A stretch of 52,766 bases of DNA from Patescibacteria group bacterium (lineage in GTDB: Bacteria; Patescibacteriota; Patescibacteriia; UBA1558; UBA10009). The notes beneath the pieces are model-generated. The model did not search any database. It was not told the DNA's origin and worked only from the letters and a program-made list of their open reading frames with translations. This document shows, in pieces, positions 16,084 through 26,297 of the stretch (positions are counted from its first letter, which is position 1; the number at the start of each line of letters is the position of its first letter). Location of the stretch: assembly GCA_018818425.1 (NCBI GenBank), contig JAHISB010000005.1, positions 1-52,766 on the forward strand, read 5' to 3'. A program made the position numbers and the translations under genes.

Positions 16084-16524
16084 CTATTCCGGCTTGCCCT
16101 GAAACGGTCCATAAACAGTAGCCCTTTGATTGCCTGGGAAATCTCTGATCCAGTACTGATTCTCGCCGGGGCAGTAATAAGAAATCCTGGACGGGCCGGC
16201 CGGATATAAACCGCTGGCATCGGGCTCCGGGAAAATAGTGCTAACTTCAGCCGGCTCATTGTTTTTACTGCATTTGTACTGTTGAGCTGACTGGTCATAG
16301 TAAAAAGGATTGCTGCTGCTGTAAACGTCATAGTTTTCCGGTTCGCTGTATTTATATTGTTCAGCGATAGGCCCGGCCGTTAAGCTTTGGTAACTAACTG
16401 CAAAGCTTTTTACCGCTGGTATTTTATCAACTTCAGTCTGATCAACCTTAGTCGGGATTATCTGACAACCGGAAAGAGCCGCCGAAAAAACAACTAAGGC
16501 AAGGATTGTAGAAATTTTTTTCAT
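16084..16524 (-). CDS. hypothetical lipoprotein
   Basis: MKKISTILALVVFSAALSGCQ lipobox. Confidence 0.7.
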   Translation of the reverse strand: MKKISTILALVVFSAALSGCQIIPTKVDQTEVDKIPAVKSFAVSYQSLTAGPIAEQYKYSEPENYDVYSSSNPFYYDQSAQQYKCSKNNEPAEVSTIFPEPDASGLYPAGPSRISYYCPGENQYWIRDFPGNQRATVYGPFQGKPE

Positions 16525-16543
16525 AATGTTTTTTATTGATTAA

Positions 16544-17005
16544 TTATTTAAACTTTTCAATTTTTTTAATCCAAAAATCTTTACTTTCTTTTGAGACAAA
16601 TTCTCCGGTAAGCGCTGCCTGATCGCCGTTCTGAAAACCGGTTATATCAACTGCCGGCCAAATTTTATTGCCCTGGCCATCGGTCATTGAATCATACCAG
16701 GCATTAAGGATGGCTCCATTCTCAATCAGCCGAAAACAAGTGCAGTCAAGCATATCAAAATCAGCAATTTCTCCGTAAACTTTTATTTCGGCATTGTATT
16801 GCGGATTAGCCAAGAGCTGGCTGACGCTAATCAATTCCTGACCAGCGCTGCTTGGGCCGCTATTTTGATTAATATTATTCACGGCATTATTAACTAATCC
16901 CTGATTATTGGCCATATTAGTCTGACTGTCTTGTTCAACATTTTGCCCGCAGCCTGCCAGCAATAAACTAATTAAGATAAAAACTGGGAATATGACCTTT
17001 TTCAT
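16544..17005 (-). CDS. hypothetical lipoprotein
   Basis: MKKVIFPVFILISLLLAGCGQ lipobox. Confidence 0.7.
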   Translation of the reverse strand: MKKVIFPVFILISLLLAGCGQNVEQDSQTNMANNQGLVNNAVNNINQNSGPSSAGQELISVSQLLANPQYNAEIKVYGEIADFDMLDCTCFRLIENGAILNAWYDSMTDGQGNKIWPAVDITGFQNGDQAALTGEFVSKESKDFWIKKIEKFK

Positions 17006-17020
17006 AATTATACTTTTTTA

Positions 17021-18622
17021 TTATTGTTCTTCAATAAATAAAGGATGATAAGCTTTAAGATTCAAGCTAATCTGGCCATTATTCAATTCGCCATAAGTAA
17101 CCTCGCGATTTCCAGAAAAATCAGTAATTGCATCGGTTATCTTCACCCTATCTCCGTTAATCCCGCTAAGAGTTGAAGTAATGGAAGTACCTTCCTTATA
17201 TCCGTCCCACCAAACGACATAGGTGGATTTATTGGTTGACAGATTGAGAAAGCGGTAAGCGTAAACATTATCCTTCAATACCTTCATTTCCTGATAGCGC
17301 AGACCCTCCAGCTTTTCCGCCATAACCTGAAAGGAGTAGTAGCCGATCTTTTTTACGTTCATGCCGCGGTCATATGGGTCAGTATTGCCATCGCCGTCTT
17401 CGCCGTCAAAAATAAGCCCGGTATGGTCAAAGTAATCATCGCCGGGGATAATACTAAAACCCTCTCTAAGCCACCAAGCGCCGAAAATTACCGGCACCTT
17501 GACGCTAATGCCATGCACCCATCTTTTAACGTAATCGCCTGCCTGCTGAACTTCGGACTGGTAATCCCAGTCCTTTGGCTGGCCGCTGTAAGAGCCCATT
17601 TCCGTGGTCCAAATCGGCACATCCTGCCAGCCGCGGCTGTCTAATAAATTGCGGATAATTTTTACCCGGTCTTCATAAATTCTGTAATCGCCCCTGGCAT
17701 TGCCATAATAATGAAGGTCAAAAATATCAAAATAACGTTCCGGCTTATAGGTGTCCATAATATCTTCAAAAAATTTCGCGCTACGTTGACTTATATTGAT
17801 AAAACTGTTGTCAATGCCAATGCCGCCGCTAAGCACCTTGGCTTCGGGGTCGGCCTCTTTAATGGCTTGGTAGGTGATTTTTAACAAATGGGCATAGGAA
17901 TAGCCGTCGCCGACAGTATCGGCTTCCAAATCCGGCTCATTATCTATCTGCCAGTATTTTACCGGATAGATTAAGCCGGGCATGTCATTATAACCGTCGC
18001 CGTCATACCGTTCCACCCCGTATTTAACCCACTCAATATAATCATCAACAAGCTTATCGGGCGGAGACCATTGCTCATAGCCGCGGTTATTAGTAAAGAT
18101 ATTATAAACATAGTTGGGAATGCCTGCCGATATGCTGCTTAAAAGAACTTTATCTGTCTTTTCAAAATCATAATCTATATCTTTAAGGCCTTCAAAACTA
18201 CCTAAACTGCCGCGATTCCACTTTAAACCCATTTGCGCTCCTTCTACAAAAGAAGGAGGGATGCCGGTCTCTCTCATTGCGGAATACATAACTTCTGCCC
18301 CCAGCGCGCCGAATGGCGATAAATAGCCGTCATCCAAAGGCGGTTTTGGCTTTAGGGGCAATTGACTTGCATCTTCATTTAAAGGCGGTTTTTTATATTT
18401 TACTTGAGCATCTTCTTGAGAAAATAAAACTGGCCAGAGAATAAAATAAAAAAGTACAGCCAAAACTATAACTATGGCTGCCACCACCGCAAGAGTAATA
18501 ACTTTTGAATGATTTTTAACTGCTACTTCGGTTTCCAAGTCGGACTTGGTTTCTTTTTGATTGTTATCGCTACTATCCATATCCATATTATCTGTATTTT
18601 CATCTTTTATTTCTTTGGGCAT
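17021..18622 (-). CDS. membrane-anchored glycoside hydrolase-like TIM-barrel protein (clan GH-A-like)
   Basis: YWQIDNEPD acid/base motif, PIWTTEMGS putative nucleophile region, single N-terminal TM. Confidence 0.7.
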   Translation of the reverse strand: MPKEIKDENTDNMDMDSSDNNQKETKSDLETEVAVKNHSKVITLAVVAAIVIVLAVLFYFILWPVLFSQEDAQVKYKKPPLNEDASQLPLKPKPPLDDGYLSPFGALGAEVMYSAMRETGIPPSFVEGAQMGLKWNRGSLGSFEGLKDIDYDFEKTDKVLLSSISAGIPNYVYNIFTNNRGYEQWSPPDKLVDDYIEWVKYGVERYDGDGYNDMPGLIYPVKYWQIDNEPDLEADTVGDGYSYAHLLKITYQAIKEADPEAKVLSGGIGIDNSFINISQRSAKFFEDIMDTYKPERYFDIFDLHYYGNARGDYRIYEDRVKIIRNLLDSRGWQDVPIWTTEMGSYSGQPKDWDYQSEVQQAGDYVKRWVHGISVKVPVIFGAWWLREGFSIIPGDDYFDHTGLIFDGEDGDGNTDPYDRGMNVKKIGYYSFQVMAEKLEGLRYQEMKVLKDNVYAYRFLNLSTNKSTYVVWWDGYKEGTSITSTLSGINGDRVKITDAITDFSGNREVTYGELNNGQISLNLKAYHPLFIEEQ

Positions 18623-18808
18623 AAAATTTTGTTAATTTATTAAAAAATTTGCAAATATCGCCAATGCTGATGGCAATATGCCTTATAATAATACAACTTA
18701 TTTAAGAAAATATTTCAAATGGTGGTTGGTGAGAAGTGTTGTTATAAATTAACAACTCAATTTTCTTTTGGCTTTTCGTTGAAAATCCATAACTTAAGCG
18801 AACTTGCA

Positions 18809-20224
18809 TCAATCATAAACATTGCCAAAAAAATTGCTCTGCTTTTTTAGTACTGGGCTGCGCACGGGGTCATTGATAAGATCGCAATCTAAATAGTCTC
18901 GTAAAAAAATATACGGACTCATGTTGGCTATTTCATTCCCTGTTTTTACCTCTCCAGTTTTAACAAAAACCAATCTTTGATACTCTGGATTAAATTGTGT
19001 CTCTAAACCAAAAACCAGAGCCATTGAACTCATGCCCCGCGCTTCCCCTTTTTTTGGGTGTTTCTTCAGATATTCAATTATATCATCAAGGTAAAAAAGC
19101 AGTCTCTCTTTAAAGGCCGCTTCTACCTCTAGTGTAAACGCTTTCCGAATGTCAGCCGCAGTTTTTAATTCTGGGCTGGCAAATTCTTTCATCAAAGGAT
19201 TGTTTCTAATCTCTCGTTCTTGTTTCGCTTGGGCTTCCTTAGAATCTTTAGCTGACTGAGCCGTTTCGGGTTGACTTGTGTTATGGTTTGGTGATTTTTC
19301 AACATTTTGTGCTCCCGCCGCTTCTACAGCTTGGCCAGCAGGTTCTTTTACACCGCCTTTTTCTAAATTTTCCAGTTTAGCTTTAATCGCGTCTCTTATT
19401 AACGAAAGGCGATAGAACAGAATGTTAGCATATTCTAACTTCTCTTTGCCGTCTTCTGAAAGAGGATCAGGTTCCCCATAGCCATCGTCAGGACGATTGT
19501 CTAATTCTTTCCGTAATCTTTGATGCATATTTGTTCCAAAATCATTCATATTGTATTCCAGGTCTCGTAATGTTTGTTTAAGACCTTCTATGTTAATTTT
19601 TTCTATCAGCCCGCCAGTTAAACCAGTGCCTCTTGTGATATCAGCAAAAATTTTAGAGGTAGTTGATTCTAATTCACCATTAATTTTTTTCAGTTCACGG
19701 GAAATATGCATTAAAAATAACTTATTTGATTCCGGAGAATCGGCCAGATATTGTTCAGGCATTACATCTACTTCTCCGCCAAACAAAATTTTTCCTGCCT
19801 CTCTAAAAAGTCTTTCGACCGTTTCTGCCTGTTCTTCGTATTTTGATGTTTCAGGATCATCAGGAGAATTTTCTTTCCAATGACCCGCAACGCTTCTTGA
19901 ACTAATTAGCTGACTGGCTAAATATGATACTGCCGGAGCGGATTCCAGAGGATTTACTCTATCTGGTTTTTTTTCCGCATAAAGAAACAGTTCGGAAAGC
20001 CGTTCGCCCATTTCACGCAATCTTAATTCTTGTTCTGTCTTCAGCATTGCATTTACTCGTTCATCTAGATGAAGTTCACTTTCGTCAGCCCGGTGCTCCT
20101 CGATTCGTAAATTAAAAAACTTCATCGCCTGCGAAGTTAAGGATGGGGATTCTTGCCTTTTTTCCGGTTCTTCAACCGGTGGCTCGATTTCATTTTTTGG
20201 CATAGGCATTTCAAAGTTTGGCAT
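18809..20224 (-). CDS. hypothetical protein with MPNFEMPMPK N-terminal tag
   Basis: 471 aa ORF; N-terminus shared with neighbouring ORF. Confidence 0.7.
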   Translation of the reverse strand: MPNFEMPMPKNEIEPPVEEPEKRQESPSLTSQAMKFFNLRIEEHRADESELHLDERVNAMLKTEQELRLREMGERLSELFLYAEKKPDRVNPLESAPAVSYLASQLISSRSVAGHWKENSPDDPETSKYEEQAETVERLFREAGKILFGGEVDVMPEQYLADSPESNKLFLMHISRELKKINGELESTTSKIFADITRGTGLTGGLIEKINIEGLKQTLRDLEYNMNDFGTNMHQRLRKELDNRPDDGYGEPDPLSEDGKEKLEYANILFYRLSLIRDAIKAKLENLEKGGVKEPAGQAVEAAGAQNVEKSPNHNTSQPETAQSAKDSKEAQAKQEREIRNNPLMKEFASPELKTAADIRKAFTLEVEAAFKERLLFYLDDIIEYLKKHPKKGEARGMSSMALVFGLETQFNPEYQRLVFVKTGEVKTGNEIANMSPYIFLRDYLDCDLINDPVRSPVLKKQSNFFGNVYD

Positions 20225-20382
20225 AATTATTTAATTAAAAATATTATTTAAAAATTATCGCTTATACTATTCATCATTTTCCCTTTTCTTTCTATCCATT
20301 GCTGCCAAATATTCCTCATACAATCCCGTTGGAATGTCCCAACTTAAAGATTTAAAAAAATTTTCAAACGCTTTCCAGACGG

Positions 20383-21351
20383 TTAATACTGTTTTACTTT
20401 ATAAACACGATCTTCGTGAAATCCCGGCTCTTTCCCTGCTGTTTGCAGGTAAATTCTTCCGCCGTTTGGCTCGGCGTCCCAAACTTCATAAGGAGGCCTC
20501 AGTGAATCTCCATAACCTTGGGACTTTTCCCAGTCGCCTGGGTCTTCCAAAAACCTTTTTTTCATCACTTCTTCCACGATTTGGCGCATGGCGGCCGGGT
20601 CGCGTTTAAGTATTTGCTCAAGCTCTTTGGCGGCTGACTCCGGCAAAACAATTTCAACGACCATCATTTGGCCCTGCCTGCCTGAATAGTCTCTCCATTC
20701 GGTTTGAGGAATGTAATAAGTAAACCGCACCACCGGTTCATTCTTCCCGCCGCTCACAATTTCACTGTGAAGTATTGATTCATAACGGCCAGTAGCCTTT
20801 CTTTCAGTGCGATCTGGCATTTTTCCGAAGCCAAGTACTCCTTTTTTGCCGGGAACAGTTACCGTTTCATAGGTTGGTCTAACTTCAGGACGGATATCAA
20901 TAATCTCTTTAATATCGCGATCATTCAATGCATTATCTAGTCGTATATTTCGCATAAATTCATCTCGTGATAAAAATTGCATTGTTATTTCTTCTATCAC
21001 AACATTTGGTTGACGGTGGTCTTGAATTCGTGTTTCAAGATTTTGAAATCCATCAGATCCATATGGGCTTAAAGACAAACTTTTTGCTACTGACATATGT
21101 ACTCTTACGCCTCCGTCTTCTAATACAATCTCGGCCGCTCTTTCGCGTGATTTTTCACGTTCAGTTAAATTTTCGGATGATCCCCCAGTTTCAACCTGTG
21201 TATTTATTGATGAACTATTTCTTCCCCTTGGCCTATATTCAACCGCTCTTGAGTAATCTGGCGATCCATCGGGATTCTCTCTTACGCCGGCCAAAACAGG
21301 AGGTTCTGCTCCGGTTTCACTTTTTGGCATAGGCATTTCAAAGTTTGGCAT
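20383..21351 (-). CDS. hypothetical protein with MPNFEMPMPK N-terminal tag
   Basis: 322 aa ORF; N-terminus and 5'UTR near-identical to the 18809..20224 gene. Confidence 0.7.
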   Translation of the reverse strand: MPNFEMPMPKSETGAEPPVLAGVRENPDGSPDYSRAVEYRPRGRNSSSINTQVETGGSSENLTEREKSRERAAEIVLEDGGVRVHMSVAKSLSLSPYGSDGFQNLETRIQDHRQPNVVIEEITMQFLSRDEFMRNIRLDNALNDRDIKEIIDIRPEVRPTYETVTVPGKKGVLGFGKMPDRTERKATGRYESILHSEIVSGGKNEPVVRFTYYIPQTEWRDYSGRQGQMMVVEIVLPESAAKELEQILKRDPAAMRQIVEEVMKKRFLEDPGDWEKSQGYGDSLRPPYEVWDAEPNGGRIYLQTAGKEPGFHEDRVYKVKQY

Positions 21352-21385
21352 GATTGTTTAATTAAAAATGTTATTTTAACTATGC

Positions 21386-22372
21386 TTACGATTTTTTTAT
21401 CTCAAAAATACCACTAATCACTTTTGCGATTCTTTTATACTCACCGTCCGTCTGTATCGAATAGTTTTTTATTTCTTCAATCAACGCCTCAGTATCTTCA
21501 TTCGTTTTTTTATATCTACTTTTTAGTATTGTTGATCCGCTTTTATCAGCATCTTCGTAAGCATTATAGTAAAATTTTCCAAGAGACTCCTCACAACTGT
21601 GTCTAAAATCGAATACCTTACTTGTAATATTCCGAAGCTCAAGGTATAAATCATCTCTCTTTTTTCTTAGCAATTCTTTAATTTCAGCAACTCTTGCTTC
21701 ACGCTTTTCCCTTCCTATGAAAAAGGTGGAATTTTGTTTTCTGGTTAATTCACTTTTTAAATCTTCTATCGCTGAAATAAGACTGCTACTGTTTAACTTA
21801 TTTTCAAATTGACCCAATTTTTCATCTGTATGTTGTTTTAATTCACTAAATTCATTCTTAGCTTGTTCACAGACACCTTGGTGACCTTCCAGGTTTTTGA
21901 TGGCTTCATTAATTATAACATTTTGCTTTGTTGCTTCTTCATGCATAGCGCCTACAACCTCTGGTACTTCAATTTCTTTAATCTGTTCGTCAATCTGTTC
22001 AAGATCTGCTTTAAGAGATGCGATTAATCTTTCTATTTCACTTCTTTGAGCTTCAAACACCTCTCTATCTCCATCACCTAATCCATTCAATAATTCTCTG
22101 GATTCTAAAATTAATAAATCCAGATTTTTTTGCGCCTGCTCTAATGATTCAACCTTTTCTCCACCTTGTTTTATCAAATTCTCACGGTTATTAAGTTTTT
22201 TGGCAACTTCTGTTCTTATCTGTTCTTGAATTTGAGCTTTTCTTTCACGTAATTCGTTAAGAACGGTTGTAGTTTTATTAAGGATTTCTTGAGGATCAAC
22301 CGCCTTACTACCTTTTGTTTCTTCTTGTTCTTCGTTAGAAGTGTTTGGTTGTTCTAGATGATTTTTAGACAT
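21386..22372 (-). CDS. hypothetical coiled-coil protein
   Basis: 328 aa, Glu/Lys-rich heptad-like sequence. Confidence 0.65.
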   Translation of the reverse strand: MSKNHLEQPNTSNEEQEETKGSKAVDPQEILNKTTTVLNELRERKAQIQEQIRTEVAKKLNNRENLIKQGGEKVESLEQAQKNLDLLILESRELLNGLGDGDREVFEAQRSEIERLIASLKADLEQIDEQIKEIEVPEVVGAMHEEATKQNVIINEAIKNLEGHQGVCEQAKNEFSELKQHTDEKLGQFENKLNSSSLISAIEDLKSELTRKQNSTFFIGREKREARVAEIKELLRKKRDDLYLELRNITSKVFDFRHSCEESLGKFYYNAYEDADKSGSTILKSRYKKTNEDTEALIEEIKNYSIQTDGEYKRIAKVISGIFEIKKS

Positions 22373-22741
22373 ATTTTTAGTATTATTTCTTAATTATTTT
22401 AATTGATTAAATTAAAGTTGAGTAATAGTAATGTAATCTTATTATAGCATATTTAATTTATTTTGTAAATGGCTTGAATTCCTCAAGAATTAGCTAAAAT
22501 CTTAATTAAAACTATTCTAACATCTTATTAAAACTAATAAGGTTTAATTTTGCTTTAAACTTTCCTCGCTGAAAATCTTCATTTTACCCAATGATTACTT
22601 GCTAAAAACGCTTTCTGCTGTTCCAACTTGTTAAGATTACTAAAATAATTGAAAATTGGCTAATCTAATCAAAATTTACCTATATTTAGAGTAATTTCTA
22701 GCTAAAGTTAGCCAAATTCATTATTTATGATGAAAAAATCC

Positions 22742-22770
22742 TTGACAAAATTTTCTAGATATGCTATAAT
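22742..22770 (+). promoter_or_regulatory. perfect consensus sigma70 promoter TTGACA-N17-TATAAT with TGC extension
   Basis: TTGACA 22742-22747, TATAAT 22765-22770. Confidence 0.85.
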
Positions 22771-22814
22771 AAAATATAAATTTAAACGCACATTACATTC
22801 AAATAGGAGGCGTC

Positions 22815-23258
22815 ATGGAAAACGTTTTCAAAACAATGAGTAAAGTGCCCATGTGGGCAAGGATCGTAATTGTGATTGTGGTAGGAAGTTGTTGCTGGGT
22901 GGCAGGATGGAACATCTATCAGAACGATTTGGCTGCTTCAAATTTTGATGCTGTCACTTCGGATCTGATCGACCTGTCTGCTCGGGCGCAACAGTACTAC
23001 CGCCATTCTGTAGAAATGGATGGTGGAGGAGGTAGCTTTACTCTCCTAAACATATATCACATCGCAGAACCCACGGCTGTAATGGAGGGGGCTCTGCGTA
23101 ACGAGAATGGATCATATACTATCCTAAAAGGAGGAACAAAAAATTCCGTCACCATTCAAGGCATTGGCTATGAAGACAGCGATGGCGATGGAACACCCTG
23201 CACCGCACAGGTGCAGGTCTGGAAGGACAGCTTGTCGGTAACCCCCATCAATAGATGA
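22815..23258 (+). CDS. pilin/pseudopilin-like surface protein
   Basis: N-terminal TM helix; AQQYYRHSVEMDGGGGSF motif as in AQ.YYR...GGG..SF pilin-like proteins; SD AGGAGG. Confidence 0.6.
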   Translation: MENVFKTMSKVPMWARIVIVIVVGSCCWVAGWNIYQNDLAASNFDAVTSDLIDLSARAQQYYRHSVEMDGGGGSFTLLNIYHIAEPTAVMEGALRNENGSYTILKGGTKNSVTIQGIGYEDSDGDGTPCTAQVQVWKDSLSVTPINR

Positions 23259-23273
23259 CGAGGGTTACAGACG

Positions 23274-23301
23274 AAGGGAGCACAAAACAGCTCCCTTTTT
23301 T
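23274..23301 (+). terminator. intrinsic terminator
   Basis: AAGGGAGC-acaaaaca-GCTCCCTTTTTT. Confidence 0.9.
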
Positions 23302-23303
23302 AT

Positions 23304-24011
23304 TTATTTGAATTTATATCTGATGAGTTTATTATCTTTTATCTGGTCGTAGATCGCCTTTTTTTTATTGTAAAATATAGCCCAGTCTTTGGCGCCGTAA
23401 GAAAAATGCCACCATTCGCTGGGCAGGTTATAAAAATTTTCTCTGGCCATTTCCTTAAATAATATCTGCCTGTTGGCCAGAGCCAAAGGCGATAAACAAG
23501 GATAAAGAGAATATGATTTAACCGATGAATCGCCAATTCGGCTGCCCAGCCACAGCTCCCTGTTGGTTTTTTGATTAACCAAAGTTACATCCACTGCCCC
23601 GCCGGTCGGATGAAACGCGGTTTGGGGGCTGGCCACAAAAATATCGGCCAGGCGCTCTATTTCGCGCTTAGATAATCGGGGGCGCTTTCTTTTTTGTAAT
23701 TTGATTTCTTGCTCCCAGTATAACTGCTGGGTTTTTTGAAACCTGTAACCGTCAACAATTTTTAGCTTTAGCCCCTGTTTATTAAGGCGCCCGGCAATCT
23801 TTTTAAGCTTATGGGCAACTGCCTGGCGGACAAAGATGGTTTTACAGCCATTACATAGAACATCTGGCTTGGAAGCTAAAACAAATAATGGCAAGATTTC
23901 CTGTAAATCCACCAACGGTTCGCCGTTATCTGCCACAGGAAATTTTATTAGCTTCTCCCTGCTGATAAAGCTTTTCTCCAGCTGCTGGGCAATAATCTGG
24001 TTTTTGGTCAT
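23304..24011 (-). CDS. D-alanyl-D-alanine dipeptidase (VanX/M15D-like)
   Basis: IVDGYRFQKTQQ; AFHPTGGAVDVTL; PSEWWHFSYG. Confidence 0.85.
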   Translation of the reverse strand: MTKNQIIAQQLEKSFISREKLIKFPVADNGEPLVDLQEILPLFVLASKPDVLCNGCKTIFVRQAVAHKLKKIAGRLNKQGLKLKIVDGYRFQKTQQLYWEQEIKLQKRKRPRLSKREIERLADIFVASPQTAFHPTGGAVDVTLVNQKTNRELWLGSRIGDSSVKSYSLYPCLSPLALANRQILFKEMARENFYNLPSEWWHFSYGAKDWAIFYNKKKAIYDQIKDNKLIRYKFK

Positions 24012-24067
24012 ATCTAAAATAATTGAGATTAAGCAGCGCTGTCTTCTTTGGCTGACTAACCGCCAGG

Positions 24068-25162
24068 TTATTTAATCTGACTTCTTAAATAAGCTTCAAT
24101 AAATCCATCAAGCTCGCCGTCCAGAACTTTTTCCGGATTTGTTTCTTCGTAATCGGTGCGGTGGTCTTTGACCATTTTATATGGGTGAAGCACATAAGAG
24201 CGGATCTGGTTGCCCCAAGCCGCTTCGGTAAATTCGCCGCGCAGGCGCTGGCGTTCTTCATCAAGTTTGGCCTCGTTATATTTTACCAGCTTTCCTTTTA
24301 AATACTTTAAGGCAGTTTCTTTATTTTGATGCTGGGAGCGTTCGTTTTGGCAGGTGGCTTTAATGCCTGTTGGCAAATGGGTGATTCTGACGGCTGAATC
24401 GGTAGTGTTGACGCTTTGACCGCCATGGCCCGAAGCGCGAAAAACATCAATCCGCAAATCATCGTCTTTGATTTCTAATTCCGACTCCTGCTCTATTTCG
24501 GGAATGACTTCCGCCATGGCAAACGAGGTGTGCCGGGCGTGGTCGGCATCAAAAGGCGAAATTCTGACCAAACGGTGGACGCCGCTCTCGGCTTTTAAAT
24601 AGCCGTGAGAATAATATCCTTTAACTTCCAACGTTACTGATTTTATTCCCGCTTCGGCGCCTTTGGATTGATCGATGATTGTTGCTTTCCAGCCACGACT
24701 TTCGAAGAACCTCAGATACATGCGTAATAACATCTCAGCCCAGTCCTGCGCATCCACTCCGCCGGCGCCGGCATAAATAGAAAGAATGGCATTGCTGGAA
24801 TCGTATTTATTATTGAGGACCGTTAACAATTCCAGTTGTTCAAATTTTTTACTTAACTGGCTTAATTGATCTTCTATTTCTTCGTTCAAATTGACTGACT
24901 GGTCTTTATCATCTTCTTTAGCCAAAGCTAACAGCTCGCTGACTTGGTTTTCTAGAACTTCCCATTCTTTTATTTCTTCTTTTAAATCAGCGACCTTTTT
25001 GGATATCCAGGCAGCTCGCTCCTGATTATCCCAAAAACCTTCCTGGTTCATTTCTGATTCCAGATTTTTTATTTCAGAATTTTTTGATTCAAGATTAATT
25101 TTTGATTTTAAATCCTTAATCCTAAATCCTAAATCCTCAATTTTATCTACGAGTTCTTTCAT
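24068..25162 (-). CDS. prfB: peptide chain release factor 2
   Basis: GAGGVDAQDWAEMLLRMY; ASGHGGQSVNTTDSAVRITH; SQHQNKETAL. Confidence 0.95.
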   Translation of the reverse strand: MKELVDKIEDLGFRIKDLKSKINLESKNSEIKNLESEMNQEGFWDNQERAAWISKKVADLKEEIKEWEVLENQVSELLALAKEDDKDQSVNLNEEIEDQLSQLSKKFEQLELLTVLNNKYDSSNAILSIYAGAGGVDAQDWAEMLLRMYLRFFESRGWKATIIDQSKGAEAGIKSVTLEVKGYYSHGYLKAESGVHRLVRISPFDADHARHTSFAMAEVIPEIEQESELEIKDDDLRIDVFRASGHGGQSVNTTDSAVRITHLPTGIKATCQNERSQHQNKETALKYLKGKLVKYNEAKLDEERQRLRGEFTEAAWGNQIRSYVLHPYKMVKDHRTDYEETNPEKVLDGELDGFIEAYLRSQIK

Positions 25163-25320
25163 ATGATACATGATACACGATACGTGACACGTGATTATTC
25201 TAGCAAATCTGACGATTTTCAGCAATTCAAAAAGCCCCGCTTGAGTTCAGGCAGGGCTTTGTTTTAATGATTATTTGACTTATAGTCCTTAATCCTCAGT
25301 CCTCAGTCCTTAGTCCTCAA

Positions 25321-26268
25321 TCACACCGCTTTATTCGTCTCCGCCCATTCATCATGAACTTCTTGAACCACCTTAAGGGCAACTTCTGGATTTATCTGGC
25401 TCCGGCCGTTTCTGATTAACTGCAAGCTGACCTTGGCCGCGGCTTCGTCCATTAAGTCTATGGCTTTATCCGGATACATCCTGCCTTTAATGTCGCTGGC
25501 CAGTTCAACGATATCATCAATAATTTCGTTAGGAATCCTAACTTTATGATACTCTTCGTATTTTTGTTTAATGCCCATCAAGATATCAATGGTTTCTTCT
25601 TTAGTCGGCTCATCAACTATAATCGGATGGAAGCGGCGCTCTAAAGTAACATCGGGCTCAATGTATTTTTTAAATTCGCTGATGGTGGTGGCGCCAACAA
25701 CCTGCAATTCTCCCCGGGCCAGCGCTGGCTTTAAAATATCCACGGCATTGATGGCGCCGGTGGCTTCGCCGGCTCCGGAAATAGAATGAATTTCGTCAAT
25801 AAACAAAATAATTTCTCTTTCCCGAAAAATTATCTCGTTAACAATTTTTTTCAACCTCTCCTCAAATTCGCCCCGATACTTGGTGCCGGCAACAATGCCG
25901 CTTAAATCCAAAGCTAAAACTTTTTTATTTAAAATAACTTCCGGCACTTTCTTTTTAATAATGGCGTCTGCCAAACCCTCCACAATCGCTGTTTTGCCAA
26001 CGCCGGCTTCACCCAACAAAACCGGATTGTTTTTTGTTCGGCGTGATAAAACCTGGATGACTTTGGTGATTTCTTCTTCTCTGCCAATAACCGGGTCCAG
26101 CTTGCCTTCCTGAGCCAGCTTGGTTAAATCCCTGGCATAAAGCATTAAAATAGAACCTCCTTGGCCGGCGGATTTGCTAAGCAGTTTAAATAAACCTTTA
26201 TTTCTGCTTAAATAAAACAGAAAGGCCAAAGCTACAATTACAATAATGCCGATTGTCCAATAATTCAT
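25321..26268 (-). CDS. membrane-anchored single-NBD ClpC/ClpB-like AAA+ ATPase
   Basis: N-terminal [46 protein letters not shown]; ends after the NBD1 lid. Confidence 0.85.
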   Translation of the reverse strand: MNYWTIGIIVIVALAFLFYLSRNKGLFKLLSKSAGQGGSILMLYARDLTKLAQEGKLDPVIGREEEITKVIQVLSRRTKNNPVLLGEAGVGKTAIVEGLADAIIKKKVPEVILNKKVLALDLSGIVAGTKYRGEFEERLKKIVNEIIFREREIILFIDEIHSISGAGEATGAINAVDILKPALARGELQVVGATTISEFKKYIEPDVTLERRFHPIIVDEPTKEETIDILMGIKQKYEEYHKVRIPNEIIDDIVELASDIKGRMYPDKAIDLMDEAAAKVSLQLIRNGRSQINPEVALKVVQEVHDEWAETNKAV

Positions 26269-26297
26269 ATTTTTTATAAAAGTAAATTAAGACTGTA

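Noticed and set aside
24068-25162. Programmed frameshift in prfB
   Set aside because: The reading frame is continuous from the N-terminus with no in-frame UGA; an ordinary variant.
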